IMG/VR virus record: IMGVR_UViG_3300005825_000043
Location: 1-52,545 of that record
Source: a virus
Reading direction: 5' to 3' (one strand)
DNA length: 52,545 bases
Below are positions 29,591-38,725 of the stretch, piece by piece; the stretch's first letter is position 1; every line of letters starts with the position of its first letter. Under the pieces are notes generated by a model that was given only the letters and a program-made list of their open reading frames with translations, was not told the DNA's origin and did not search any database. A program made the translations under genes and the position numbers.

Positions 29591-29992
29591 ATGGATCTTG
29601 CGTCTCTGAACGCGGGTGCTTCGGATGGAGCAAAAATGCAAATTCTTCATCCGGGCACTAATGAACCAATACCCGATAGTAAGGGTGAACCGATAACTAT
29701 CACAATGCTCAGCAAGGACCATCCTTCGGTTCAAGCCGCATGGCGGACGTGGCTTCAAGAGACAATCGATACCAGAAAATCTGGGAAGAAAGTCTCTGAA
29801 GATTTCGATCCCGATCTTGAGGTGTTGATCGTTGCAACTGTCGCATGGTCGATCGAAGAATATGCTGGAGACAAAAATCCCCGGTGTATCGCAGAAAATG
29901 TAAGAAAAGTATACAAAAATGAAATTTGGCTCCGTGAGCAGGCGACTACCTTCTATGCGAAACGAGCAAATTTCATTCCGGCCTCATCTTAG
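29591..29992 (+). CDS. Tail assembly chaperone G, 133 aa
   Basis: Lies between the tail tube and tape measure genes. QILHPGTNEPIPDSKGEPIT then ITMLSKDHPSV is the usual start of lambda gpG-like proteins of alphaproteobacterial and other phages. Helical middle (DPDLEVLIVATVAWSIEEYA). Ends at TAG 29990-29992, 18 bases after the slippery site that makes the longer GT form. Confidence 0.8.
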   Translation: MDLASLNAGASDGAKMQILHPGTNEPIPDSKGEPITITMLSKDHPSVQAAWRTWLQETIDTRKSGKKVSEDFDPDLEVLIVATVAWSIEEYAGDKNPRCIAENVRKVYKNEIWLREQATTFYAKRANFIPASS

Positions 29993-30327
29993 AACTGGAA
30001 CGCTATGCTGAGGCCGAATTCGCTCTATCCGTACTGGAAAACGGAATTCCAGTACGGGACCATCTAAGGCAAGCTGAAAAGCAGGGCCAATATGTTCCAG
30101 AATTACATCCGGCTCCACCACCGTTCGAAATGGTTCACGTGTGGAATTGGTATTGTGAACTAAGTGCTGCTAGAACTTCTAATGGGTTCGGGCTAAATCC
30201 AATCTCGTATACTGAAATAGACGCATGGGTGCGATTGTTGCGCATCGATGTCGTGCCTTGGGAAATTCGTGTGATAAAAAACCTGGACAGTATGTACTTA
30301 CAAATTACCAATGCCAAGGGGAAATAA
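29591..30327 (+). CDS. Tail assembly chaperone GT, made by a -1 frameshift, about 245 aa
   Basis: At A AAT TTC (29968-29974) a -1 slip moves ribosomes from the G frame into a frame that is open from 29938 to the stop at 30325-30327. The new C-terminal 117 residues read on as LILELERYAEAEFALSVLEN, then EKQGQYVPELHPAPPPFEM and VWNWYCELSAARTSNGFGLN then PISYTEIDAW: the T-domain signature (WNW...ELSAARTSNGFG...ISYTEIDAW). In other siphophages the GT/G ratio controls tape measure folding and tail assembly. Confidence 0.85.
29968..29974 (+). promoter_or_regulatory. -1 ribosomal frameshift slippery site AAATTTC
   Basis: It fits X XXY YYZ exactly with the G-frame codons AAT TTC. It is placed 15 bases before the G stop codon. 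Confidence 0.85.
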
Positions 30328-32259
30328 ATGGTTGACATTGCTGCTCTTGGTTATTCTGTCGATACCTCTGGCCTTATCAAGGGTGAAGCGGCACTTACCA
30401 AATTTCATACTGCTAATCAGAGGGTAGCTGACAGCGCTAAACGAGCAAAAGGGGCCACTGAAGCCTTCGGCGTTCAGGCGCTTAATTCAAGTCGTGCTAT
30501 TCAGTTAAATGCCTTGCAATTACAGAATTTGCAATTCCAGTTGAACGACGTCGCCCTTGGTCTGTCTACCGGTCAGTCGCCATTCACTGTGTTAGCTCAA
30601 CAGGGCTTGCAGGTTGCCCAGATATTTCAGTCTGGAACGGGCCTTAAAGCAGCTATTAAAGCTATCGGATCTGGCATCGGCACATTTCTTCTAAATCCCA
30701 TCAATCTGTCCGTGCTAGCGGTTGCCGGTTTGGCTGGTGGTGTTTCGTTTTTGTATAGCACTATTTCTGAGAGCTTTGACGTAGAAAAAGCACTTGAGAA
30801 GCAGTCAGAGATAGTTGACGAACTTGCCGATAAATATGACTTAGTAGCAGCTGCCCTTAAGCGACTCAAGGAAGAGTCAGATATTACTTTCGCTTCTACA
30901 GTGGCTGACACTGATAAATTAAGCCAGCAGTTAAAAACTACGGAGGCTTTGTATCAGTCTACTATAGAAAACATTGCTGGTGAAATAGAGGATTTGGCTA
31001 GTTATTTGGTTAGGGGCATACCAGTTGAGCTGCTCCCGGACGACTTGTCAAAGTACGAAAATGACCTTAGAGTGTTTGCTGCTGCGGTGCGCGAAGGCGG
31101 GTTGGAAGTAGATGACCTTCGGGGTCGTTTAACAGAATTGGCTCAAGCTGCTCCAGAAGACTTCTTTGCTAGTGAACTGCGGAAAATGTCGGACGAGGCA
31201 GACAATAGCAAAGAGGGCCTGCGGGCTATCGTTAATTTGTTGAATGAAATACAAGCTGCACTTGGTGGCATAGGTGAAACTGCCCAGAATTTAGGCGACG
31301 TAGACGAAAAAGCAAATAGAATAATTAGTAGTACTTTCAGTATATTCGATGAAGCAGCAGCCACGGAGAGACTTACTGGTGCCCTTAAAAAGAGGCAACC
31401 CAAGAAAGGTCGCGAGCCTAAGCTAAACGAGTTCCAAAAGGAACTACAGTCCGTGCAGGAAAGAACACGGGCGCTCCAGATTGAGGCTCAGACATTCGGC
31501 CTCGCTGCGGAAGCTGCTGCCCGTTATCAGACTCAACAGGATCTCATTAATGCGGCCTCTGAGGCTAAAATTGCTCTTACTCCTGAGCTTGTTAGTCAGA
31601 TTAATGAAGAGGCAAACGCTTACGCTGATGCTACCCGTGAACTCGAAGAAATGGAACAGCGCCAGAGCACTATTCAGGGCCTTTCCAGTGTGTTATTTGG
31701 TGCCGTCAGTGGTGCCAATAGTTTGGCTGATGCCTTCACTAGATTGTCCTCTTCTCTAATAGATGTGGTTCTTCGGGCTGCTTTACTAGGAGAAGGACCT
31801 CTAGCTAATTTGGTTGGAACCGGTGGCCTTGGTGGCAATCAAGGTGGCATCCTAGGAACCATATTGGGTGGCTTCTTAGCTCAGGGTGGCATCGTTCAAG
31901 GTGGCCAAATAAGTGCCTTTGCTAGAGGCGGCGTAGTCAACAGACCCACTCTATTTCCTATGGCAAATGGTGCAGGTCTTATGGGTGAAGCTGGTCCAGA
32001 AGGCGTATTGCCACTTAGTCGCATGCCCAATGGTAACCTTGGTGTCCAAGCTGGTGGCATTGGTGGAGGCGGTGGAACTCAAGTAAATGTATATAACTAT
32101 GGCAAAGAGGAAGTACAAGAAAATAGAAGAAAAGATGGCTCCGGTAAAGAAATAGTCGATGTCATCGTCGGCAAAGTACGAGACGACATGGCAAGAGGCG
32201 GTTTCGATCAGACGCTTAGTAGTAGATTTGGCGCAAGACCACAAAGGAAGGGCAGATGA
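30328..32259 (+). CDS. Tail tape measure protein, 643 aa
   Basis: The N-terminal region LQNLQFQLNDVALGLSTGQS then PFTVLAQQG is the TMP_2 (prophage tail length) signature. It has hydrophobic segments (LNPINLSVLAVAGLAGGVSF at about residues 125-145), a long helical middle (ELQSVQERTRALQIEAQTFG), and a Gly-rich C terminus with GLMGEAGPEGVLPLSRMPNG. By the usual 1.5 A per residue rule, 643 residues would give a tail of roughly 0.1 micrometre. ATG follows directly on the GT stop. Confidence 0.9.
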   Translation: MVDIAALGYSVDTSGLIKGEAALTKFHTANQRVADSAKRAKGATEAFGVQALNSSRAIQLNALQLQNLQFQLNDVALGLSTGQSPFTVLAQQGLQVAQIFQSGTGLKAAIKAIGSGIGTFLLNPINLSVLAVAGLAGGVSFLYSTISESFDVEKALEKQSEIVDELADKYDLVAAALKRLKEESDITFASTVADTDKLSQQLKTTEALYQSTIENIAGEIEDLASYLVRGIPVELLPDDLSKYENDLRVFAAAVREGGLEVDDLRGRLTELAQAAPEDFFASELRKMSDEADNSKEGLRAIVNLLNEIQAALGGIGETAQNLGDVDEKANRIISSTFSIFDEAAATERLTGALKKRQPKKGREPKLNEFQKELQSVQERTRALQIEAQTFGLAAEAAARYQTQQDLINAASEAKIALTPELVSQINEEANAYADATRELEEMEQRQSTIQGLSSVLFGAVSGANSLADAFTRLSSSLIDVVLRAALLGEGPLANLVGTGGLGGNQGGILGTILGGFLAQGGIVQGGQISAFARGGVVNRPTLFPMANGAGLMGEAGPEGVLPLSRMPNGNLGVQAGGIGGGGGTQVNVYNYGKEEVQENRRKDGSGKEIVDVIVGKVRDDMARGGFDQTLSSRFGARPQRKGR

Positions 32260-32603
32260 CCAGTTGGCCTGTATCCCTGCCTACCGCTGAAGCAGGTACT
32301 TACACCGAAACGCCTGTAGACAACAAAGTTGTCTTTGAGCCAGAAATTGGTCCTCCTAAGGAACGCCGCAGGGCGACTTTGGTCGGGTCCATGTTGCGAT
32401 TTGATGTATTTTTGACTGGTACTCAGGCTCAAACGTTATATGACTTTTATAAGACTACTTTGTCCGATGGCATCGACAGTTTTACTATGACGCATCCGAG
32501 AACCTTGGTTACTGACACGTTCAAGTTTGTAAATACTCCTCAATTTCGTCATATGCAAGTAAGTTTTTATAGGGCAACGATAGAGTTGAGGCTAGTCCCA
32601 TAA
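32256..32603 (+). CDS. Minor tail protein (lambda M-like position), 115 aa
   Basis: SWPVSLPTAEAGTYTETPVD, then RRRATLVGSMLRFDVFLTGT then QAQTLYDFY and FKFVNTPQFRHMQVSFYRAT then IELRLVP. This beta-rich short protein after the tape measure fits the gpM/distal tail slot. ATGA overlap with the tape measure gene. Confidence 0.65.
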   Translation: MTSWPVSLPTAEAGTYTETPVDNKVVFEPEIGPPKERRRATLVGSMLRFDVFLTGTQAQTLYDFYKTTLSDGIDSFTMTHPRTLVTDTFKFVNTPQFRHMQVSFYRATIELRLVP

Positions 32604-33070
32604 TGGTATCCAATGCCTTAATAAGTGCTGCTAATGCCTCTGAAACCACAGAGGTATTTATAGTCCTCCTCAAGATAGATCATTATGATTTGTCTGTCCC
32701 AATCCGTTTGGCCAACAACACCGAGGACGTTATTTCGAATGGCTTTACGTATATAGGGTTTCCATTTGAAGCGATCTTGTTTAATGAAGATGAACAGACC
32801 CCACGTGCTCAAATAAGAGTGCAAAATGTAGACCGAAGGATAGGTCAAGTTATTCGATCTCTTACCAATGCGCCGACATTATCAGTGTCAGTAGTTCTGG
32901 CATCCGATCCTGATGTCATTGAATTGGATTGGTTGAATACTGAACTTGTAAACATTGATGGTAACGTTATCGACGTGACCGGAGACATTGTTGGTCCTGA
33001 TTATACTACTGAACCTTGGCCCTCGCGTCGTGCTACGGCCAACTATCTTCCGGGGTTATTCTTAAGATGA
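32603..33070 (+). CDS. DUF1833 minor tail protein (lambda L-like position), 155 aa
   Basis: FIVLLKIDHYDLSVPIRLAN then NTEDVISNGFTYIGFPFEAI then LFNEDEQTPRAQIRVQNVDR gives the DUF1833 pattern. In many siphophages of Proteobacteria this family sits just before the NlpC/P60 protein and forms part of the tail tip. TAATG coupling. Confidence 0.8.
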   Translation: MVSNALISAANASETTEVFIVLLKIDHYDLSVPIRLANNTEDVISNGFTYIGFPFEAILFNEDEQTPRAQIRVQNVDRRIGQVIRSLTNAPTLSVSVVLASDPDVIELDWLNTELVNIDGNVIDVTGDIVGPDYTTEPWPSRRATANYLPGLFLR

Positions 33071-33498
33071 GCTGGGTAACCAAGTACCTATCCATACCGT
33101 TTTCCAATGTCGGTTGTGAATTCGATGGCTGCAATTGTTGGGGTCTAATAAAGTTAATGTACGAGACAGAAAAGGGTATTAGATTAATAGCTTATCATGG
33201 TACATCGGCTGCCGATGTCAGTGAAACTAATAAAAGCATAGAACAAGATGGCGCTTCGCCTCCATGGCAAAATATAATTGATATTGGTAAAGAACGGGCT
33301 TTCGATGTTGTTGTAATGCGGGGCATCCTGACGTTAGATGGGAAATCCATCTCAGTTCCGGTTCATATTGGGATAATTATAACTCCGGGCATCGTTATGC
33401 ACATACAAGAGGGATCGAATATTTCATGTGTTCCGATAACACATCCATCAGTACGACGTCGCATAATCTCTATCCACCGGCACGAGTTACTGATGTGA
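33067..33498 (+). CDS. Tail-associated NlpC/P60-like cell wall peptidase (lambda K-like), 143 aa
   Basis: The catalytic Cys is in FDGCNCWGLIKLMY (residues about 20-33) and the His in VPVHIGIIITPGIVMHIQEG. It cleaves peptidoglycan peptides during DNA entry. Start ATG 33067 overlaps the DUF1833 stop (ATGA); an upstream in-frame ATG at 33016 lies inside that gene and was rejected. Confidence 0.8.
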   Translation: MSWVTKYLSIPFSNVGCEFDGCNCWGLIKLMYETEKGIRLIAYHGTSAADVSETNKSIEQDGASPPWQNIIDIGKERAFDVVVMRGILTLDGKSISVPVHIGIIITPGIVMHIQEGSNISCVPITHPSVRRRIISIHRHELLM

Positions 33499-36143
33499 AT
33501 AGACGCTATTCAGTGACGGCCATCCGCCATCCCTTCGGGTATGACGGGAAATGGTCTGCTGTGATGTGCGAGGGGAAGACTGTCAAAGAAATAGTCGATG
33601 CGGTCCCTGTTGACGTCATCCCGGAAGCTATACGGTCTCTGGCGCTGGTCCACGTGAACAGCTGCCCGGTCCCCTACAGCATGTGGAAACATGTAAAAGT
33701 AAAAGCAAATGGCAATACTCCGGTTGCTGTCACCATAGGATTACCCCTATTAGGTGGCGGCGGTGGCGGTAAAAATATTATAGCAGCAGTAGCTTCTATC
33801 GCCATCCTTGCCATAGCGTCCTTCGCTGCCCCCTTCGTGGCCGGTCTGTTCTTCCAAGCTGGTACTGCCGGGTTCCGATTAGTATCTGGTGCCGTATTGC
33901 TGGCTGGTACTTCTGCCGCCGCCTTAGCAGCGTCTGCTCTTTCGCCTCCACCTGCTATTCAAGCTAGGGGCTTAGACAAGAATGAGGGGGATGCAGAACT
34001 AGGATCAGCTTTTGCTAATGGCAACATTCTACAACCAGATGGGCCGATCCCTATCGTTCTTGGTCGTCGTTTCGTATACCCTCCTTTTGCTTGTCAGCCC
34101 TTGGTTGAAATAGTTGGAAATGATGAAATAATTGAGGCGTTGTATGTATTAAATGGACCTCACAGCCTAGAAAACATTAAAATTGGCGGCGTCGATATCG
34201 CTGATTTTAATGGTATAACTTATGAAACTAGAGAGGGCTTTGACAACGACGACGTTGTGTTTATAATTCGTCGTTATGCCGACACTCAAAATCCGAATGC
34301 GGAATTGATAAAGCATATTGTTGATCCTGAACTCCCTAATACTGTAGACGATATCAACGATGACAGCAGTCTTCCGCAGTGGCAACGTTTCGTGTCGACA
34401 TCGAACCCTGATGAAATATGGCTAGCTCTATCGTGGGGGCAAGGGTTAGTTGATGGTGAGAACCCGGACACCGATGTAGCGGTTCCTATTCGTCTTCGTA
34501 TGCGAAGGAAGGGTACCACAACGTGGACTAACCTCCCTGAAATACACTTTACTGGCCAGTCCATTCGGACATACCGGAAACAACTGAAGCTTATATGGCA
34601 GGAGGCTTCTACTACTCCTCCTACTCCTCCCACCCGTAATGGGCCGTACTTTGCTTTCAGGGAGGCCACCGGTCAAACATCGCCGACCACTGACACGTGG
34701 ACTGCAGACGCTCGTTTCGGTTCTAGTGGTTTGGAAGTTACTCAGAACTGTTCTTTATTTTCGGACAGGGTAGAAATTTATTTGGATGAAGCAACTTTTC
34801 CCCGTGGCGGTCAGTATGAGATCGAAATAAAAATGGGGGCCTTATATAATAAAGCTAGCTTTAATACTTCGAATTATCAATACAGTAGTGTAGTAACAGA
34901 CTTCTTCTGGTATAAAGGGTCTGGGACCCTTCCGAAAAGCCTAGACAACGTTTCGTATGACTTGACGATTACTCGTGTTTCGTCTGTATACGAACAAGAC
35001 ATGATAAAAAAGAAGGGCCTCGCTGCTATTGCTATCGTTGGCAAGAATGTTACTGTTGAAGATGTGTCTGTGGAAGCTGCAAGATATGTGGGGGATTGGA
35101 ACGGTGAAGACTGGTCAAATATGGTGGCCACGTCAAATCCTGCTCCCCACTTTAGAGATGTCATGGTGGGGAACCTCACTGTATCTAAAAAGCGAATGCC
35201 TACGTCTGAAATAGACGATGCTGGTTTGCTTGCGTGGAGAAACTACTGTATTGCCAACAATTTGGAAATTTCAGTAGTTATTGATGGCTCTTCTATAGGT
35301 GAAGTTCTCACTGCTATAGCCTCTACTGCTTATGCTAGGCCGACTAGATCAGACACTTATGGCGTCATTGTAGATAATGATAGGACATCTGAAGTACCGG
35401 TACAAGTCTTCTCTCCCCGCAATGCCAAGAATTTTGCTTGGCGTAAAACATTTAATGATGTCCCTGATGCCTATCGCGTCACGTTCGTAGACTCCGATGA
35501 TGATTGGACTACAAGACAGATACTTGTAAATCATCCGGATGTCCCGCCCGGTGAAACCAGCCTCATTGAGTCGATTACTTATGATACTATCACAGATCAA
35601 GCTCAAGTTGAAGCTCGTGCTATATTCGACCTTCGCCAACTCCGTTTGAGGAACACTGCGTATTCGTTTACCGCAGACATCGAAAATTTGGTGTGTCAGC
35701 GCGGAAGTCTAGTTGGCGTAACCACAGATGAATTGGTAGAACAAGCCGTATGGGGCAGAATAAAATCCATAACTAGGTCTTCGGGTGATATTGTTTCATT
35801 AGAGCTAGACACGAGTGCCACTCTAAGTTCCAGTGACAGTGTTTACGATGTTACTGATGTCTGGGCAGTCGAGGACATCTGGTCGCAGGGCATAATTTAT
35901 AGTGCTGTTGTTCGTACTTCTGTTGGAGATATTCTCTCAATGGGTGTTGTCACTAGTTCAGATACTACCTACACTCTGGACACTCCTTATGATGACAGTG
36001 CCCAAGTGGCGGTAGGTGATTTAGTTGTCATAGGAAAATCCGAATTGATATATAGACGAATGATAGTCACAGAAATTAAGCCTGGCAATGACCTAACAGC
36101 CACCTTAACCTTGGTCGATGAAGCACCGGAGTTACATTCATGA
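33495..36143 (+). CDS. Tail tip/host specificity protein (lambda J-like), 882 aa
   Basis: Start GTG 33495 overlaps the previous stop (GTGA); an ATG 69 bases upstream would lie inside the peptidase gene. N-terminal part with a Gly-rich turn and a long hydrophobic segment (NIIAAVASIAILAIASFAAP, FVAGLFF), then the tail tip core: DGPIPIVLGRRFVYP, ALYVLNGPHSLENIKIGG, EIHFTGQSIRTYRKQLKL, and a C-terminal tip domain (AVWGRIKSITRSSGDIVSLE). J-type proteins cap the tail and bind the receptor. Confidence 0.85.
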   Translation: MNRRYSVTAIRHPFGYDGKWSAVMCEGKTVKEIVDAVPVDVIPEAIRSLALVHVNSCPVPYSMWKHVKVKANGNTPVAVTIGLPLLGGGGGGKNIIAAVASIAILAIASFAAPFVAGLFFQAGTAGFRLVSGAVLLAGTSAAALAASALSPPPAIQARGLDKNEGDAELGSAFANGNILQPDGPIPIVLGRRFVYPPFACQPLVEIVGNDEIIEALYVLNGPHSLENIKIGGVDIADFNGITYETREGFDNDDVVFIIRRYADTQNPNAELIKHIVDPELPNTVDDINDDSSLPQWQRFVSTSNPDEIWLALSWGQGLVDGENPDTDVAVPIRLRMRRKGTTTWTNLPEIHFTGQSIRTYRKQLKLIWQEASTTPPTPPTRNGPYFAFREATGQTSPTTDTWTADARFGSSGLEVTQNCSLFSDRVEIYLDEATFPRGGQYEIEIKMGALYNKASFNTSNYQYSSVVTDFFWYKGSGTLPKSLDNVSYDLTITRVSSVYEQDMIKKKGLAAIAIVGKNVTVEDVSVEAARYVGDWNGEDWSNMVATSNPAPHFRDVMVGNLTVSKKRMPTSEIDDAGLLAWRNYCIANNLEISVVIDGSSIGEVLTAIASTAYARPTRSDTYGVIVDNDRTSEVPVQVFSPRNAKNFAWRKTFNDVPDAYRVTFVDSDDDWTTRQILVNHPDVPPGETSLIESITYDTITDQAQVEARAIFDLRQLRLRNTAYSFTADIENLVCQRGSLVGVTTDELVEQAVWGRIKSITRSSGDIVSLELDTSATLSSSDSVYDVTDVWAVEDIWSQGIIYSAVVRTSVGDILSMGVVTSSDTTYTLDTPYDDSAQVAVGDLVVIGKSELIYRRMIVTEIKPGNDLTATLTLVDEAPELHS

Positions 36144-37216
36144 CGCAGCGCCGCAGATTTCCTACTAAAACTACAGATCCGACGCCCGCTGACGGCGAGG
36201 CAGTATTCGACAAGGTTCAAGAATATGCTGCTTGGGCACTGAACAATACTCCAGCTATTCTGACGCTGGATACTGGCACGGGTGGTTCCACTGCCAATGC
36301 TCTCGTCGCCACTTCTGAAACAGCAATTGCTTCGTATCAGGCCGGACAACGACACATATTGTACCCGATCGAGGCAAATGACTCTGCAGTTACCATAGAG
36401 ATTGACGGCCTTTCATCTCGTGCCATCGTCAATCCAGATGGGACAGCACTTGTAGGTGGTGAATTTGCCACTGATTATTTGGTGGAACTGCTCGACGATG
36501 GCACGCAGCTTCGTATCGTGTCTATTCTAACTGCGGGTTCTGGGCTTGGCTCTATTGATGTCCAAGAATTTACTTCCAGTGGTACTTGGTCTAAACCAGC
36601 TGGTACTTATAAATGGGCTGAAGTGCTCATGATAGGTGGCGGTGGAGAAGGCGCTACAAGTGCTACAGCTGACACTGAGGTTAGAGGGGGCAGTGGGGGT
36701 TCGGCTGCCGTAGTTCGGATACCGTTCACGAGTTTGGGTAATTCTGAAAGTGTAACTATCGGTGCTGGTGGCAACGATACTGCCACTGGTACGGGCGAAG
36801 ACGGCGGAGATAGTACATTCGGAGCGTGGCTCACTTGTCCAGGTGGCTTAGGTGGAACGACTGGTGCAGGTGAAGACTTTACTGCTCCACCTGATCCCCC
36901 TAGTTTCGCTTCTGGAGTGTATCCCATAAACGTTGAGTCGGGCGGTAAATCAGGTACTACTAATACTTCTGCCCAGGCTTTCTCGACAAACGTTCCGGGC
37001 GATACCACTATTGCTGGTCCAGGTGGTGCTTCGTCCACTACCAATGGCACTGCAAGTAATTTCGCGTCCAATTTATCCGCTAATGCAGGTGTTAGTGGTT
37101 GGGGCGCTAACAGTATAACCAATCGGGGCGGCGGTGGTAATAGAGCACTTAATTCTGGTGCATCTACTGCCGCGAGATTTGGACAAGATGGCTACTGTCA
37201 AGTAGTTTGTTATTAA
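36140..37216 (+). CDS. Tail fibre with glycine-rich tip, 358 aa
   Basis: The N-terminal attachment domain (residues 1-140) is followed by EFTSSGTWSKPAGTYKWAEV then LMIGGGGEG and a Gly/Thr/Ser-rich C terminus with GGSGGSAAVVRIPF, GAGGNDTATGTGEDGGDSTF and NRGGGGNRALNSGAS. This is the Gly-rich (polyglycine-like) adhesin tip pattern of phage receptor-binding fibres. ATGA overlap with the J-like gene. Confidence 0.8.
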   Translation: MTQRRRFPTKTTDPTPADGEAVFDKVQEYAAWALNNTPAILTLDTGTGGSTANALVATSETAIASYQAGQRHILYPIEANDSAVTIEIDGLSSRAIVNPDGTALVGGEFATDYLVELLDDGTQLRIVSILTAGSGLGSIDVQEFTSSGTWSKPAGTYKWAEVLMIGGGGEGATSATADTEVRGGSGGSAAVVRIPFTSLGNSESVTIGAGGNDTATGTGEDGGDSTFGAWLTCPGGLGGTTGAGEDFTAPPDPPSFASGVYPINVESGGKSGTTNTSAQAFSTNVPGDTTIAGPGGASSTTNGTASNFASNLSANAGVSGWGANSITNRGGGGNRALNSGASTAARFGQDGYCQVVCY

Positions 37217-37279
37217 TTTACTCCTGTGTATAGTAATTTTTATTAGTGATAGGGAGTAATTAAACTGGGAGGCTAAATT

Positions 37280-37639
37280 ATGACTACGCCTAGTATTAAG
37301 AACAGAGTTGACCTGCCGCAGGATCATATGAGCATTGATTGGCGGATACCTTTGCCAATCTTCATGTTACTCCTCGGTCAAATGTTTTTGGCCGGGGTAT
37401 GGGCGACAAACTTACAGAACTCAATAACGTCCATTAATGACTGGCAGAAACGTCAAGATGACCGTCTCCAGGTTATTGAGATGAAATTTGATGCCGTAGT
37501 TGAACGGAACACTGGTCTGCAAAGTGACCTTCGACAATTTATATATCAGAACAATGCACTAGAAGGGAAAATTAGGGATAATATGAATGCCATAAAGAAG
37601 CTGCAAGACGCCACATTAGAAAAAGAGGGTAAACAATAA
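37280..37639 (+). CDS. Membrane-anchored coiled-coil protein of the lysis region, 119 aa
   Basis: GGGAGGCTAAATT ribosome site. One transmembrane segment (LPIFMLLLGQMFLAGVWATN, residues about 25-44) then a coiled coil (WQKRQDDRLQVIEMKFDAVV, NAIKKLQDATLEKEGK). Such proteins occur next to holin genes in many phages of Alphaproteobacteria and are thought to help lysis. Coupled to the next gene by TAATG. Confidence 0.65.
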   Translation: MTTPSIKNRVDLPQDHMSIDWRIPLPIFMLLLGQMFLAGVWATNLQNSITSINDWQKRQDDRLQVIEMKFDAVVERNTGLQSDLRQFIYQNNALEGKIRDNMNAIKKLQDATLEKEGKQ

Positions 37640-37974
37640 TGTCCGTGAGGCAGATGTGTATTACAATACTTATCACGATTGTAATATATTTAATCGTGAT
37701 AAATACCCTCCTGGCTCAGGGCGTTCAACATGACCCGAATAGCTCCAGTCATTGGTATGAAATGCGGTGTTGTTCGTTGCACGATTGCCAGCCTGCTATA
37801 GCCTCGGAGGTAAAAGTCACTTCATTCGGGTATGAAGTTCGTGGCCACGTCGTTCCTTTTTCGGATAAGAGGATACGAAACACCCTTGATCCTTCTGACT
37901 CGCGTTATCATATTTGTCAAAGTCCAAACACTAAAGACATTATTTGTCTTTATATCCCACCATCCGGTTACTAG
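37639..37974 (+). CDS. Secreted Cys-rich protein of alphaproteobacterial type, 111 aa
   Basis: N-terminal hydrophobic signal (MCITILITIVIYLIVINTLL), then HWYEMRCCSLHDCQPAIASE, YHICQSPNTKDIICLYIPPS. The HWY..CCS..DC and C-terminal YHIC...IICLYIPP pattern is one I associate with small exported proteins of Rhizobiales and their phages. Probably periplasmic with two or three disulfides. Role unknown; it lies within the lysis cassette, so envelope modification or superinfection exclusion is possible. Confidence 0.65.
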   Translation: MSVRQMCITILITIVIYLIVINTLLAQGVQHDPNSSSHWYEMRCCSLHDCQPAIASEVKVTSFGYEVRGHVVPFSDKRIRNTLDPSDSRYHICQSPNTKDIICLYIPPSGY

Positions 37975-37985
37975 GGTGATGACAA

Positions 37986-38195
37986 ATGAAATTAGTATAC
38001 AATTGGAAGCAAGTCTTAACTAAGGCGTGGAGCGTACGTTGGTGGGCAATGTCGATAATATTTACGTTTTTGGAGATGTTTTTACCATACTTTGAATACT
38101 ATTTACCGATACCCCAATATGCCTTCGGTCTTCTATCAGCTACTTGTGGAGTAGTCGGTTTAGTGTCCCGACATCTGGCACAGAAGGATATGTAA
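37986..38195 (+). CDS. Holin-like protein, 69 aa
   Basis: Small protein with two hydrophobic segments (WAMSIIFTFLEMFLPYFEYY and PIPQYAFGLLSATCGVVGLV) and a basic/polar end (SRHLAQKDM). The KAWSVRWWAM...P-P-I/L pattern matches holins next to SAR endolysins in Rhizobium-type phages. It lies directly before the endolysin gene. It would trigger membrane depolarisation and release of the SAR enzyme. Confidence 0.7.
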   Translation: MKLVYNWKQVLTKAWSVRWWAMSIIFTFLEMFLPYFEYYLPIPQYAFGLLSATCGVVGLVSRHLAQKDM

Positions 38196-38197
38196 CA

Positions 38198-38725
38198 ATG
38201 CCAATCAAAGTAGGAAAACCCAGTAAAAGGGCGACAGCAGCCCTTGCATCTGGCATGGGCCTGATAGCCATGACTGCTACATACCTCGTTATCCCTTGGG
38301 AGGGAACGGAGAACAAAGCATATTGGGACGCTATCGGTAAGGTGTGGACCATATGTTCTGGTGAAACAAAGGGCGTCAAGCCCGGTATGACGATGACAGA
38401 CGAAGAATGTAATAGAAATACTTACACAAGACTGGAAAACGATTTTCATAGGCCACTTACTAAGTGCATCGTGGGTTTTGACAAAAATCCCATGTCGTGG
38501 CAGGCGGCTATTTTAGATCTGTCATGGAATGTGGGGGTTGGTGCCGTATGCCGATCTACTGCAGCCAAGCGCGCCCGCGTCAATGATTTTATTGGGAGTT
38601 GTTACGCCATGACTTGGTACAACAGGTCGAACGGACAAGAAATAAGGGGCTTGAAGCTCCGGCGAGAAATCGGCGACAGCAGCAGGATTGGCGAGCTTGA
38701 AATTTGTCTGGCGGGGCTGAAATGA
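38198..38725 (+). CDS. SAR endolysin, GH24 lysozyme type, 175 aa
   Basis: ATG 38198 (upstream in-frame codons lie in the holin gene). N-terminal signal-arrest-release helix (ATAALASGMGLIAMTATYLV) rich in Ala/Gly, then the T4/P21-type catalytic region WEGTENKAYWDAIGKVWTIC then SGET with E35, D44 and T51 (one residue longer than the classical E-x8-D-x5-T). Further conserved segments: MSWQAAILDLSWNVG and GLKLRREIG. Degrades peptidoglycan at lysis. Confidence 0.85.
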   Translation: MPIKVGKPSKRATAALASGMGLIAMTATYLVIPWEGTENKAYWDAIGKVWTICSGETKGVKPGMTMTDEECNRNTYTRLENDFHRPLTKCIVGFDKNPMSWQAAILDLSWNVGVGAVCRSTAAKRARVNDFIGSCYAMTWYNRSNGQEIRGLKLRREIGDSSRIGELEICLAGLK

